From UMGS172 sp045636945 (GTDB lineage: Bacteria > Bacillota > Clostridia > Oscillospirales > Acutalibacteraceae), in the NCBI GenBank assembly GCA_045636945.1, contig JAZTYO010000030.1, positions 1-41,189 on the forward strand: 41,189 nucleotides of DNA, given 5' to 3'. The notes below the pieces were generated by a model. The model saw only the letters and a program-made list of their open reading frames with translations, was not told the DNA's origin and made no database searches. Every line of letters begins with the position of its first letter. Positions within the stretch are counted from its first letter, which is position 1. Below are positions 1-9,300 of the stretch, piece by piece. The translations under genes and the position numbers were made by a program.

Positions 1-495
1 GACAGTATGGGTATGTTGGCAACCGTTATCAACTGCCTCGGTGTTTCGGATACCCTTATTCAGATGGGCGTGAAGGCCTCGGTTATGTCGGCCGTTGAGA
101 TGAACAAAATTGCCGATTTCTTCACCGCACGTGAGGCCAAAAAGCGTCTTGATGCGGGTGAGGTAGTTCTCTTTGCCGCAGGAACGGGGAGCCCCTTCTT
201 CTCGACCGACACAGGTGCTGCTTTGAGAGCCGCCGAAATTGATGCCGACGTTATCTTCAAGGCAACCAACGTTGACGGTGTTTACGATAAAGACCCCAAC
301 AAATTTGTCGATGCCGTAAAGTACGACACCTTGAGTCACTCCGAGGTTTTGGCAAAGGACCTTCACGTTATGGATGCTGCTGCCGCATCGCTTTGCCGTG
401 ACCGTGACATCAATATTCTTGTTTTCAACCTTAACGACCCCGATAACATCGTCCGTGCCGTTATGGGTGAGAAAATCGGAACTCTTGTAAAATAA
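1..495 (+). CDS. pyrH: UMP kinase, C-terminal part
   Basis: This is the last 164 codons of the bacterial hexameric uridylate kinase, which phosphorylates UMP to UDP in the cytoplasm for pyrimidine nucleotide supply. The reading frame is open from base 1, so the 5' end lies outside the window and the ATG at position 7 is internal. Visible family features are the segment DSMGMLATVINCLG near the window start, the glycine-rich AAGTGSPFFSTDTGAALRAA phosphate-binding region and the KATNVDGVYDKDPNK motif, all typical of the amino acid kinase fold of PyrH. It is followed after 37 nt by frr, the usual pyrH-frr pair. Identification is firm; only completeness is limited by the window edge. Confidence 0.96.
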   Translation, partial: DSMGMLATVINCLGVSDTLIQMGVKASVMSAVEMNKIADFFTAREAKKRLDAGEVVLFAAGTGSPFFSTDTGAALRAAEIDADVIFKATNVDGVYDKDPNKFVDAVKYDTLSHSEVLAKDLHVMDAAAASLCRDRDINILVFNLNDPDNIVRAVMGEKIGTLVK

Positions 496-532
496 TAAAC
501 AGAAATAAACTCAATCAAAAGGAGAAAAATAT

Positions 533-1087
533 ATGAAAACAGTTATTAGCAATACCGAAAGCAAGATGGGTAAGACAATGGACGCTATGATGCGTGAGTT
601 TGGTGCAATCCGCGCAGGTCGTGCCAACCCCTCTGTACTCGACAAGATTTCGGTTGACTACTACGGCTGTCCCACCCCTGTAAATCAGCTTGCTGCTGTT
701 TCGGTTACTGAAGCAAGAGTTCTTCAGATTCAGCCTTATGATGCAAGTGTTCTGAAACTCATCGAAAAGGCTATTCAAGTTTCGGATATCGGCATTAATC
801 CTCAGAACGACGGACGTGTTATCCGCCTTATTTTCCCGCCTCTTACCGAGGAAAGACGTAAGGAAATCGTTAAGGATGCACGCAAGATTTCCGAGGATTC
901 TAAGGTTGCAATCCGTTCTATCCGCCGTGATGCCATTGAAAAGCTTAAAGCAATGAAGAAGTCGAACGAAATTACAGAGGACGATCAGGCCAACGGTGAA
1001 AAGAAGATTCAGACCTTGACCGATAAGTTCTGCAAGGACATTGACGATGCAACTGCAGTAAAAGAAAAGGAAATCATGGAGATCTAA
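533..1087 (+). CDS. frr: Ribosome recycling factor
   Basis: A 184-residue protein of the normal RRF length. With EF-G it splits post-termination ribosomes into subunits. The sequence runs full length, from the N-terminal helix (MGKTMDAMMREFGAIRAGRA) through the central domain (YYGCPTPVNQLAAVSV and VIRLIFPPLTEERRKE) to the C-terminal helix (DKFCKDIDDA..KEKEIMEI). An AGGAG ribosome site lies just upstream of the ATG. It sits between pyrH and uppS, the standard order in Firmicutes, and is followed by a perfect 11-bp hairpin. Nothing is odd in the coding sequence. Confidence 0.97.
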   Translation: MKTVISNTESKMGKTMDAMMREFGAIRAGRANPSVLDKISVDYYGCPTPVNQLAAVSVTEARVLQIQPYDASVLKLIEKAIQVSDIGINPQNDGRVIRLIFPPLTEERRKEIVKDARKISEDSKVAIRSIRRDAIEKLKAMKKSNEITEDDQANGEKKIQTLTDKFCKDIDDATAVKEKEIMEI

Positions 1088-1101
1088 TCTCAAAAGCACG
1101 A

Positions 1102-1128
1102 CCCATCAGGGGAATCCCCCCTGATGGG
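1102..1128 (+). terminator. Intercistronic hairpin between frr and uppS
   Basis: A perfect 11-bp stem (CCCATCAGGGG / CCCCTGATGGG) with loop AATCC. It is followed by ATTTTGAAC rather than a clean T-run, so it may be a partial terminator or an mRNA-processing or stabilising hairpin inside the operon rather than a full stop. The uppS ribosome site begins 10 nt after it. Confidence 0.6.
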
Positions 1129-1149
1129 ATTTTGAACTGGGAGGGTCTT

Positions 1150-1881
1150 ATGGCTTTATTCAAGAAATCTAAACCGATTGAGGATTTAAAAATCCCCACT
1201 CACATCGGAATTATTATGGATGGCAACGGACGTTGGGCGAAAAAGAGAATGCTGCCACGTTCGGCAGGTCACGTTGCAGGCTCGGAAAATTTCAAAACCA
1301 TTGCCCGTTACTGTAACAAGATTGGTGTGAAATATCTCACCGTATATGCTTTTTCGACCGAGAATTGGAAGCGTCCCAAGGACGAAATTGACGGCATAAT
1401 GAACCTGCTTAGGAAATACCTCAAGGATTCGACCAACTTTAAGGCTGAGAACATAAAGCTTCGTTTTATCGGTGAACTGTCGGTTTTGCCCGAGGATATT
1501 CAGGAGTTGATTAAACAGGCCGAGTTTGATTCAAGCGAAGCAATGGGTCTTACGGTCTATATGGCGGTTAACTACGGTGGCAGGGATGAAATCGTCCACG
1601 CTGTAAAACGTATTGCAGAAAGTGTTAAATCGGGCGAACTGTCGGTTGATGATATAACCGAGGATACCATATCTAAAAGGCTTTATGCCGATTGCCCTGA
1701 TCCCGATTTTATCATTCGTCCCAGTGGGGAGTATCGATTGTCCAACTTTCTTACTTGGCAGTCGGCATATTCGGAATTTTGGTATTCCGACGTTCTGTGG
1801 CCCGACTTTTCACCCAAACATCTTGATAAGGCAATAGAGGATTTTAACAAAAGAAACCGCCGTTTCGGTGGCGTAGGGTGA
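1150..1881 (+). CDS. uppS: Isoprenyl transferase (undecaprenyl diphosphate synthase)
   Basis: Cis-prenyltransferase that extends farnesyl diphosphate with isopentenyl diphosphate to make the undecaprenyl carrier for cell-wall precursors. The family signature GIIMDGNGRWAKKR with its catalytic Asp is near the N-terminus, followed by YLTVYAFSTENWKRP and the C-terminal DPDFIIRPSGEYRLSNFLTWQSAYSEFW block. The frame could open at a TTG at 1132, but the ATG at 1150 has a GGGAGGG site at proper spacing, giving 243 residues, typical for the family. It precedes cdsA and dxr, linking isoprenoid and membrane lipid synthesis. In the last motif this protein has SGEYRLSNF where most homologues have SGE.R.SNF, so nothing is missing. 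Confidence 0.96.
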   Translation: MALFKKSKPIEDLKIPTHIGIIMDGNGRWAKKRMLPRSAGHVAGSENFKTIARYCNKIGVKYLTVYAFSTENWKRPKDEIDGIMNLLRKYLKDSTNFKAENIKLRFIGELSVLPEDIQELIKQAEFDSSEAMGLTVYMAVNYGGRDEIVHAVKRIAESVKSGELSVDDITEDTISKRLYADCPDPDFIIRPSGEYRLSNFLTWQSAYSEFWYSDVLWPDFSPKHLDKAIEDFNKRNRRFGGVG

Positions 1882-1902
1882 CAATACTTTAAATTGTTAC
1901 GG

Positions 1903-2108
1903 TTTCACTTGATTTCAATTTTTTGCATTTTCCGTTTTACTGATGCCTTTTGGATAAGTGTAATTAAGTGAAATGCTTCGACCTGCTAAATATATATTTT
2001 TTGGGAGGGCGAAGTCGAAGAGCACAGTAATACACAGGTATTACAAGCGATGAGGCAAGAAAAAACAAAAAAATATTGTTTGCAGGAGTGACAAGTTAGA
2101 GTCTTGCC
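1903..2108 (+). other. Spacer with four successive inverted repeats before cdsA
   Basis: The 247-nt gap between uppS and cdsA has no credible ORF but holds four consecutive inverted repeats: TTTCACTTGATT/AATTAAGTGAAA (1903-1914 with 1962-1973, one mismatch), CTTCGAC/GTCGAAG (1976-1982 with 2014-2020), GTAATAC/GTATTAC (2027-2033 with 2038-2044, loop ACAG) and GGCAAGA/TCTTGCC (2054-2060 with 2102-2108). All other gaps in this operon are 41 nt or shorter except the frr-uppS one with its own hairpin. This suggests a structured RNA leader or a small repeat element. I recognise no known family, and no clear terminator T-run follows. Confidence 0.45.
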
Positions 2109-2128
2109 ACCCTAAGGAGGATAAAAAA

Positions 2129-2980
2129 ATGAAAACCCGTATAATCAGCGGTGCTGTCGGCATAATTATTTTTGTGGCCGCAATTTTTGCCGCTTTGAAA
2201 ATAGATACCCTCATTATCCACTTCTTATTGGCGGCTATCGGTTGCATAGGCGTTTACGAGGCTTTGAAGCCCACAGGCTACCTTAAATCCAAGTTTTTGT
2301 TGGTTGCATCGCTTATCTATGCCGCTGTGACCCCGTTTGTTTACAGCATTGGAATGTTGGGTGCAAAATACGGTTTTACGCTTAATATCAAGCACGAGGC
2401 TTGCCTGATTATCTATGCGGCGGTTATTTTCACAATTTCGATGTTCAGACACAATGAGATCAAGCCTTTAGAGGTGACCTATGCATTTGCCAGCACCGTT
2501 GCAATTACTTTTGCATTCTGGAGCCTCGCGGCGGTATTTTCCAACCCCGACGGCAACGGACTTTTCTATCTAATTATCGTCGTCATTGCCGCTTGGGGAT
2601 GCGATACCGGTGCATATTTTTCGGGTTACTTCTTCGGAAAGCATAAAATGGCTCCCGAAATCAGCCCGAAAAAGACGGTTGAGGGTGCTATCGGCGGAAT
2701 CATCATTGACGTTTTGTTGATGCTCGCTGCTTGCCTTATCTTCAATAAGGTTACGGGTGAGAGTGCAAACCTTGTTACCATCCTTTGTGCAACACCCTTC
2801 CTTGCACTGGCAGGTATGATGGGAGATTTGATTTTCTCTTACATCAAGCGTGATTGCGGAATTAAGGACTATGGAAAACTGATGCCCGGACACGGTGGTG
2901 TGCTTGACCGTTTTGACAGCGTTATTGTTGTTGCACCGTTAATGTACCTTGTTGTCGAGCATCTGCCGATGGTAAAATAA
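2129..2980 (+). CDS. cdsA: Phosphatidate cytidylyltransferase (CDP-diacylglycerol synthase)
   Basis: Integral membrane enzyme that makes CDP-diacylglycerol from CTP and phosphatidic acid, the branch point of phospholipid synthesis. The 283-residue protein is mostly hydrophobic helices, starting with TRIISGAVGIIIFVAAIFAA. The diagnostic C-terminal signature is complete at about residues 236-263: SYIKRD, then KDYGKLMPGHGGVLDRFDS. AAGGAGG lies about 7 nt before the ATG. It is separated from dxr by one base, so the two are translationally coupled. The upstream inverted-repeat region may influence its expression. Confidence 0.96.
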   Translation: MKTRIISGAVGIIIFVAAIFAALKIDTLIIHFLLAAIGCIGVYEALKPTGYLKSKFLLVASLIYAAVTPFVYSIGMLGAKYGFTLNIKHEACLIIYAAVIFTISMFRHNEIKPLEVTYAFASTVAITFAFWSLAAVFSNPDGNGLFYLIIVVIAAWGCDTGAYFSGYFFGKHKMAPEISPKKTVEGAIGGIIIDVLLMLAACLIFNKVTGESANLVTILCATPFLALAGMMGDLIFSYIKRDCGIKDYGKLMPGHGGVLDRFDSVIVVAPLMYLVVEHLPMVK

Positions 2981-2981
2981 T

Positions 2982-4127
2982 ATGAAAAAAATAGCGATTT
3001 TAGGCTCGACAGGTTCTATTGGAACACAGAGCCTCGACGTTGCAAGAAAACACGGCTACGAGGTCTGCTCGCTTGTGGCAGGAAGCAATATAAAGTTGCT
3101 TGAACAACAGATAAGAGAGTTCAAGCCTGAAACTGCCGCAGTTATGGATGAGAAAGCAGGCAGGATTTTGGCCGAGACGGTAAAGGATACCGATACCAAA
3201 GTGACCTACGGTCGTGAGGCGGTTATTGAAATTGCCGCCGAAACCGAGGCTGATACCGTTATTAATTCCATAGTCGGTATTGCAGGCCTTGAACCGACCT
3301 TGGCGGCAATCAACGCCAAAAAGGACATCGCGCTTGCTAATAAGGAAACCCTTGTTACGGGTGGTGACCTTGTGAAAAAGGTAATCAGGCAAAACGGCGT
3401 AAAATTACTGCCGGTCGACAGTGAGCATTCGGCGATTTTCCAATGCCTGCAGGGTGTACCCAAAGGTGCATTGAAGTCGATTTTGCTTACGGCTTCGGGT
3501 GGTCCGTTTTTCGGCAAGACACGCGAAGAATTGGAAAACGTTACGGTTGCACAGGCTTTAAAACACCCTAATTGGACTATGGGTTCTAAGATAACCATTG
3601 ATTCGGCCTCGTTGATGAATAAAGGTCTTGAGGTTATCGAGGCGGTGCATCTTTTCGACGTTACTCCCGAAGATATAACGGTCGTGGTGCACAGACAGAG
3701 CATAATCCACTCGGCAATAGAGTTGTCCGACGGTGCGGTTATAGCCCAACTTGGTACACCCGATATGCGCTTGCCGATTCAGTATGCGTTGACCTACCCC
3801 GAAAGGGCGGAATGTCAGGCCGAAAGACTCGATATTTTCAAGGTTGGCACAATGACCTTTGAAAAGCCCGACATGGATACCTTCAAGTGCTTGCCCTCGT
3901 GTATCAGTGCGATTAAGCAGGGTGGCTTGAAGCCAACGGCGGTCAACGGTGCAAATGAGGCAGCCGTAAAACTGTTCTTGAACGGCAAAATTGGTTTCTT
4001 GCAGATTGGTGAGCTTGTCGAGGCAGCTTTAAAAGCCCAGCCCGACGTAAAAGATTTCACTTTGGACGATGTGTTAAATGCCGACAAGGCAGCACGTCAG
4101 CTTGTGTTCGATTTGGTTAAACAATAA
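2982..4127 (+). CDS. dxr: 1-deoxy-D-xylulose 5-phosphate reductoisomerase
   Basis: Second enzyme of the MEP isoprenoid pathway, converting DXP to 2-C-methyl-D-erythritol 4-phosphate with NADPH and a divalent metal. Visible are the N-terminal Rossmann motif GSTGSIGTQSLDVARKH, the ALANKETLV segment, the metal-binding DSEHSAIFQCLQG, the flexible-loop region HPNWTMGSKITIDSASLMNKG and the ANEAAV motif near the C-terminus. At 381 residues it is the usual length. It starts 1 nt after cdsA. Together with ispG downstream it shows the cell makes isoprenoids by the MEP route, feeding UppS in the same operon. Confidence 0.97.
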   Translation: MKKIAILGSTGSIGTQSLDVARKHGYEVCSLVAGSNIKLLEQQIREFKPETAAVMDEKAGRILAETVKDTDTKVTYGREAVIEIAAETEADTVINSIVGIAGLEPTLAAINAKKDIALANKETLVTGGDLVKKVIRQNGVKLLPVDSEHSAIFQCLQGVPKGALKSILLTASGGPFFGKTREELENVTVAQALKHPNWTMGSKITIDSASLMNKGLEVIEAVHLFDVTPEDITVVVHRQSIIHSAIELSDGAVIAQLGTPDMRLPIQYALTYPERAECQAERLDIFKVGTMTFEKPDMDTFKCLPSCISAIKQGGLKPTAVNGANEAAVKLFLNGKIGFLQIGELVEAALKAQPDVKDFTLDDVLNADKAARQLVFDLVKQ

Positions 4128-4146
4128 TTTTTCAGGTGATATTTCA

Positions 4147-5211
4147 GTGCAATTATTGAGTGTTTTTTCAGCAATAGGCAATGTTTGGAGTGCCGTTTGG
4201 CCTTATTTGGTGGCAATACTGTTGTTCCTTTTTATGATATTCATTCACGAGTTCGGTCATTTTATTGCCGCAAAACTGATGGGCGTCAGAGTCAACGAGT
4301 TTGCCATTGGCTTCGGTCCGACTCTTTTCAAAAAGCAGGGTAAGGAAACCCTTTATGCAGTTCGTCTGATTCCTTTTGGCGGTTTTTGTGCAATGGAGGG
4401 TGAGGATGAGGCGAGTGGTGACAGCAAGGCTTTTTGCAACAAAAGGCCTTGGCGCCGTCTTATAATTATTGTTGCAGGTGCATTTATGAACCTTGTGTTC
4501 GGTTTTATTCTCGTAATGTGTACTCTTGCTCCTGCCGATCGGTATATTACCACCACGGTGCATTCTTTCCACGAGGAAAACGTGATGAGTCAGCAAAGCG
4601 GTTTGCAGGCAGGCGACAAAATAATCGAGATAAACGGCCGAAACATCTATTCAATAAACGACCTCAGCTACTGCCTTTCCAATGTTGAGGGTGATACCCT
4701 TAAAATGACGGTCGAACGTGACGGCAAGGACGTACCGTTGGACGTAAAGTTCAATGCCGAAACGGTAGAGGGTATCAATTACGTTGATATCGACTTTTAT
4801 CTTGATACCGAGGATAAGACCTTCGGTACGTTTATGAAGCAGTCGTTTACCCGTACTCTGTCTTACGGCAGGGTTGTGTGGTTTTCATTGGTCGACCTTT
4901 TGACAGGTAAGTACGGAATTAGTGCAATGTCGGGTCCTGTCGGTGTTACAGCGGCTATCGGCACCGTTGCAAAACGCGGTTTGATGGACCTTTTGCCTAT
5001 GATTGCACTCATCACGATAAATTTGGGTGTGTTCAATCTGTTGCCCGTACCTGCATTGGACGGAGGAAGAGCATTCTTCCTTCTGATTGAAATGATAATC
5101 AGAAGACCGATACCTAAAAAGTTCGAGGGTGCAGTCCACGCAATAGGACTTATACTGCTACTCGGGTTGATAGCGATAATAACGGTCAAGGATGTTGTAG
5201 GATTTTTCTAA
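4147..5211 (+). CDS. rseP: RseP-type site-2 intramembrane zinc metalloprotease
   Basis: Membrane-embedded M50 protease that cleaves transmembrane substrates such as anti-sigma factors or remnant signal peptides. The zinc motif HEFGH is at residues 34-38 in the first membrane helix. A PDZ-like domain spans roughly residues 120-200 (SGLQAGDKIIEINGR), and the second catalytic motif LLPVPALDGGR is near residue 300, before the C-terminal helices. The frame extends upstream into dxr, but the GTG at 4147 has an AGGTGAT site and starts just before the first membrane segment, giving 354 residues. Its place between dxr and ispG is standard in clostridia. The natural substrate cannot be told from the sequence. 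Confidence 0.93.
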   Translation: MQLLSVFSAIGNVWSAVWPYLVAILLFLFMIFIHEFGHFIAAKLMGVRVNEFAIGFGPTLFKKQGKETLYAVRLIPFGGFCAMEGEDEASGDSKAFCNKRPWRRLIIIVAGAFMNLVFGFILVMCTLAPADRYITTTVHSFHEENVMSQQSGLQAGDKIIEINGRNIYSINDLSYCLSNVEGDTLKMTVERDGKDVPLDVKFNAETVEGINYVDIDFYLDTEDKTFGTFMKQSFTRTLSYGRVVWFSLVDLLTGKYGISAMSGPVGVTAAIGTVAKRGLMDLLPMIALITINLGVFNLLPVPALDGGRAFFLLIEMIIRRPIPKKFEGAVHAIGLILLLGLIAIITVKDVVGFF

Positions 5212-5242
5212 AATAATTTAAGTTTTAAAAAGGGGTGTTAGG

Positions 5243-6295
5243 ATGTATACTCATCAAAGTACAAAAACGGTTACTGTTGGTAACGTAAAAATCGGCGGTG
5301 GCAATCCCGTTTCGATTCAGTCAATGCTCAGCACCCCGTCGTATGATATTAAGGCTTCGATAGAGCAGGCGAAAGCATTGGAAAAGGCAGGCTGTGAGAT
5401 TATACGTGCTGCCATTCCCGATATGGATGCTATAAAGCTTATTCCTGCACTCAAAACGGCCGTCAACGTGCCGATTGTTGCCGATATTCATTTTGATTAC
5501 AAATTGGCTTTGGAATCGGTTGCGGCAGGTATTGATAAAATTCGCATAAACCCCGGGAATATCGGTGACGATTCAAGGGTTAAGGCAGTGGCCGATGCTT
5601 GCAGGCAGAAGAATATTCCTATCAGAATCGGTGTAAATTCGGGCTCGGTCGAAAAGGAAATTCTGGCAAAATACGGTGCCCCAACGGCTGAGGCCTTGGT
5701 TGAAAGTGCTTTGCATCACGCGTCTTTGCTTGAAAAGTTCGGTTTTAACGACATTGTGCTTTCAATGAAATCGTCTACCGTGCCGACAATGTATGAGGCC
5801 TATACCTTGGCATCCGAAAAATGTAATTATCCCTTGCACATCGGTGTTACCGAGGCAGGTACTGAACGAAGCGGTGTTATCGCTTCGGCGGCAGGAATCG
5901 GAGGCTTGTTGCTTCGCGGAATCGGTGATACAATACGTGTTTCGCTAACCGACGACCCCACAAAAGAGGTAAGGGCTGCTAAAGATATACTTAAAGCAAT
6001 AGGACTTCGCAACGACGGCGTGAAGATAGTTTCATGTCCCACCTGCGGAAGAACAAGAATTGACCTTATTGGTCTTGCAAAAAGGGCAGAGGAACTGTTG
6101 CAGGATTGCGAGAAGAACATAACGGTTGCTATAATGGGTTGTGTGGTAAATGGTCCCGGTGAAGCAAGAGAGGCCGATGTTGGTGTTGCGGGCGGTGACG
6201 GATGCGGTATCATCTTCAAAAAAGGTGAGATATTCCGCAAGGTACCCGAAACCGAACTTTTGAACGAATTGATGAAAGAAATAGAAAAGATATAA
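5243..6295 (+). CDS. ispG: 4-hydroxy-3-methylbut-2-enyl diphosphate synthase
   Basis: Penultimate MEP-pathway enzyme, a 4Fe-4S protein that reductively opens MEcPP to HMBPP. The TIM-barrel half begins with GGGNPVSIQSMLSTPSYD. The C-terminal cluster ligands are visible: Cys265 and Cys268 in SCPTCGRTR, Cys300 in MGCVVNGPGEA, and the following Glu. The length of 350 residues matches the short bacterial form without the plant insert. An AGGGGTG ribosome site precedes the ATG. It lies 31 nt after rseP and 22 nt before polC in the same operon. Confidence 0.97.
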   Translation: MYTHQSTKTVTVGNVKIGGGNPVSIQSMLSTPSYDIKASIEQAKALEKAGCEIIRAAIPDMDAIKLIPALKTAVNVPIVADIHFDYKLALESVAAGIDKIRINPGNIGDDSRVKAVADACRQKNIPIRIGVNSGSVEKEILAKYGAPTAEALVESALHHASLLEKFGFNDIVLSMKSSTVPTMYEAYTLASEKCNYPLHIGVTEAGTERSGVIASAAGIGGLLLRGIGDTIRVSLTDDPTKEVRAAKDILKAIGLRNDGVKIVSCPTCGRTRIDLIGLAKRAEELLQDCEKNITVAIMGCVVNGPGEAREADVGVAGGDGCGIIFKKGEIFRKVPETELLNELMKEIEKI

Positions 6296-6317
6296 AGATT
6301 AAAACGGAGAGTTGAAA

Positions 6318-9300
6318 ATGGGTTTCCCATCTTTGAAAAATGTCTTTGGTTCAAGTGTCGAAGGCTTTGGAGAAACAGTTGAAAACGGTATTTTGGAACG
6401 CTGCAAGGTCAGTTCGGAGGAACGAGCCCTTACGGCCTACGTTCATTTTGCCGATTACATAAAAAGAGAAAAGCTGATTGAGATTTGTGAACGCCTTAAA
6501 AGCCGACTCAATCTTCGCAACGTGAAAATTCACGTAAAATACAGTAAGGAAAGTTATTCTTCGGTTGCGGCCGAGGATATAGCTATGGAGCTTCGCGCCT
6601 CTAACGTTATGCTAAACGGCTATTTCAATGGTGCTGAGTTCAACGTATCAAACGGTGCCGACAAGAATTCAAATACATATATAACCCTCAAGTTTGGCGG
6701 AATGGGAACCATCAAGGAGTGCAATTTTGAGCGTCAGTTTGGTGCTATTGTGGCAGAACGCTTCGGTATTGAAACGCAGATAGCGTTCGACGGTCAGCTT
6801 GAAGAGGTCGAGATGGTGGTTCCTGAATATCATCAGGAGCCGGTAAACTACTCTGCACCCGAGCCTAAACCTCAGCCTCAAAAGAATTTTGGTGGAGTCT
6901 TTGGAGGAAATTCGGGTGGTCGCAGTGAGTCTAAGGCAGAGAGTAAGCCTATGGAGCCTCGCAAAATCACAGGTCTGCTTATTCCCGAGGATTCGCCCAT
7001 TATTGCCGACAGTATTACTCAGATTTACGGCAAAAAGATTCACGGCTCGTTGATTCCGTTGTCACAGATTAACCCTGAGGATGAAGAAAGCCTTGTTTGG
7101 GGTGAGATATTCTTCTCCGAAATTGTGCCTACCAAGAGTGGCAAGGGTCAGCGTATTAAGTTTCAGATGTATGACGGCACCAACTCGGTCACCGTCAAGG
7201 GCGTTGTCGGCAATCAGTATGCCGATGTTTTCGGTGACGAACTTAAAAAGGGAAAATGTGTTATCGTTCACGGCAAGTATGCTATGGACGATTGGGAAAA
7301 GGATTATTGTTTAGACCCCGACGGCATTGCCACCGTTAAGAAAAAGGGTGATAAGACCGATACTGCGGAAGAAAAACGAATCGAACTGCATCTTCATACA
7401 AGTATGTCGCAGATGGATGCTGTTGCACCCGTTAAGGACGTTGTCAAGCGTGCCTTCAAATGGGGTCACAAGGCGGTTGCCATTACCGACCACGGTGTTG
7501 TGCAATCATTTCCCGATGCAATGAGTGCCTATGACGATATTATGGGCGACAACGAGGGTGCCGATTTCAAGATAATCTACGGTGTTGAGGATTATTTTGT
7601 AAACGATATTGACGGTCAGGAGATAGATGGCGGTATCGACGGCGGTGTTGATTCCACCACCTTGACCCGTTACCATCAAATTATTCTTGTTAAAAATCAG
7701 GTGGGATTGAAAAATCTTTACCGTCTTGTTTCCTATGCAAACTTAAATTATTACCTTAAAACATATAACAAATCCAATCCTGCAAAGCCACGTCCTGCAA
7801 GACCGTTGATGCCTAAGAGTGTTATCAATAAGTACCGTGAGGGTCTTATTATCGGCAGTGCCTGTGAGCAGGGTGAGATTTTCCGTGCAATTCTTGACGG
7901 CAAGTCGGAAGAAGAAATCCTAAAGCTTGCCGACTTTTACGATTACCTAGAAATTCAGCCGAGAGGCAACAATATGTTTATGCTTCGCAACGGTATGGTC
8001 AATACCGAAGAGGAGTTGCTCGACTTTAACCGTCGCATAATTGAAATTGCCGACAAATTGGGCAAGCCCGTTGTTGCAACGGGTGACGTGCATTTCCTTG
8101 ACCCTGAGGATGCAAGACTGCGTACTATTCTGATGGCAGGACAGGGCTTCTCGGATGCCGAGTACCAAGCACCATTGTATTTCAAAACCACCGACGAAAT
8201 GTTGGAGGAGTTCAGTTATCTGGGTGATAGGGCAAAAGAGGTTGTTATCTACAATCCGCAGAAAATTGCCGATATGGTAGAGCCTAACGTCCGTGCAGTA
8301 CCGAGTGGTAACTATCCGCCTAAAATCGAAGGCTCGGATGACATTTTAACCGAAAAATGCTATCGAAGAGCACACGAGATTTACGGTGACCCGTTGCCCG
8401 ATGTCGTCAAAGAACGTCTTGAACGTGAGTTGGATTCTATCATCCGTCACGGTTTCTCGGTTATGTACGTTACGGCACAGAAGTTGGTTGAATACTCCGA
8501 AAGCAAGGGATATTTGGTTGGCTCCCGTGGTTCGGTTGGCTCATCCTTTGCCGCTACAATGAACGGTATATCCGAGGTTAATCCTCTTGTGCCTCACTAT
8601 GTTTGTCCTAAGTGTAAGCACAGTGAGTTTATCACCGACGGCAGCGTCGGCTCGGGCTTTGACCTGCCACCTAAAAAATGTCCCGAATGCGGTGCGGATT
8701 ACAACCGCGACGGTCACGACATTCCGTTCGAAACCTTCCTTGGCTTCGACGGTGATAAGGTTCCCGATATCGACCAGAACTTCTCGGGCGAGGTTCAGCC
8801 CTTTGTCCATAAATACACCGAAGAACTGTTCGGCCCCGAAAACGTTTTCAAGGCAGGTACTATCGCTACCGTTGCCGAAAAGACGGCATTCGGCTACGTT
8901 AAGCACTATGCCGAGGACTACGGAATAACAATGAACAAGGCCGAGGAAGCCCGTCTTGCCGCCGCGATTGAATCTTCTGCGGTAAAAAGAACAACGGGTC
9001 AGCACCCCGGTGGAATGGTTGTTGTACCGCGTGATAAAGAGGTTTACGACTTCTGTCCCGTTCAGCATCCTGCCGACAAGGTTGATTCCGATATGGTCAC
9101 CACCCACTTCGATTTCCATAAGATTCACGATAATATTCTGAAACTTGACGAACTCGGACACGATGTGCCTACCATTTATAAATACCTTGAGGAAAACACG
9201 GGCATTTCGGTACTGTCGGTTTCGATGAGTGACCCCGACGTTATGAGTCTGTTCTTGTCACCCGATGCCTTGGGGGTTACCGAGAATGATATTTTCTCCA

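Noticed and set aside
515..1099. Minus-strand ORF opposite frr
   Set aside because: Perfect antisense of ribosome recycling factor with no start signal.
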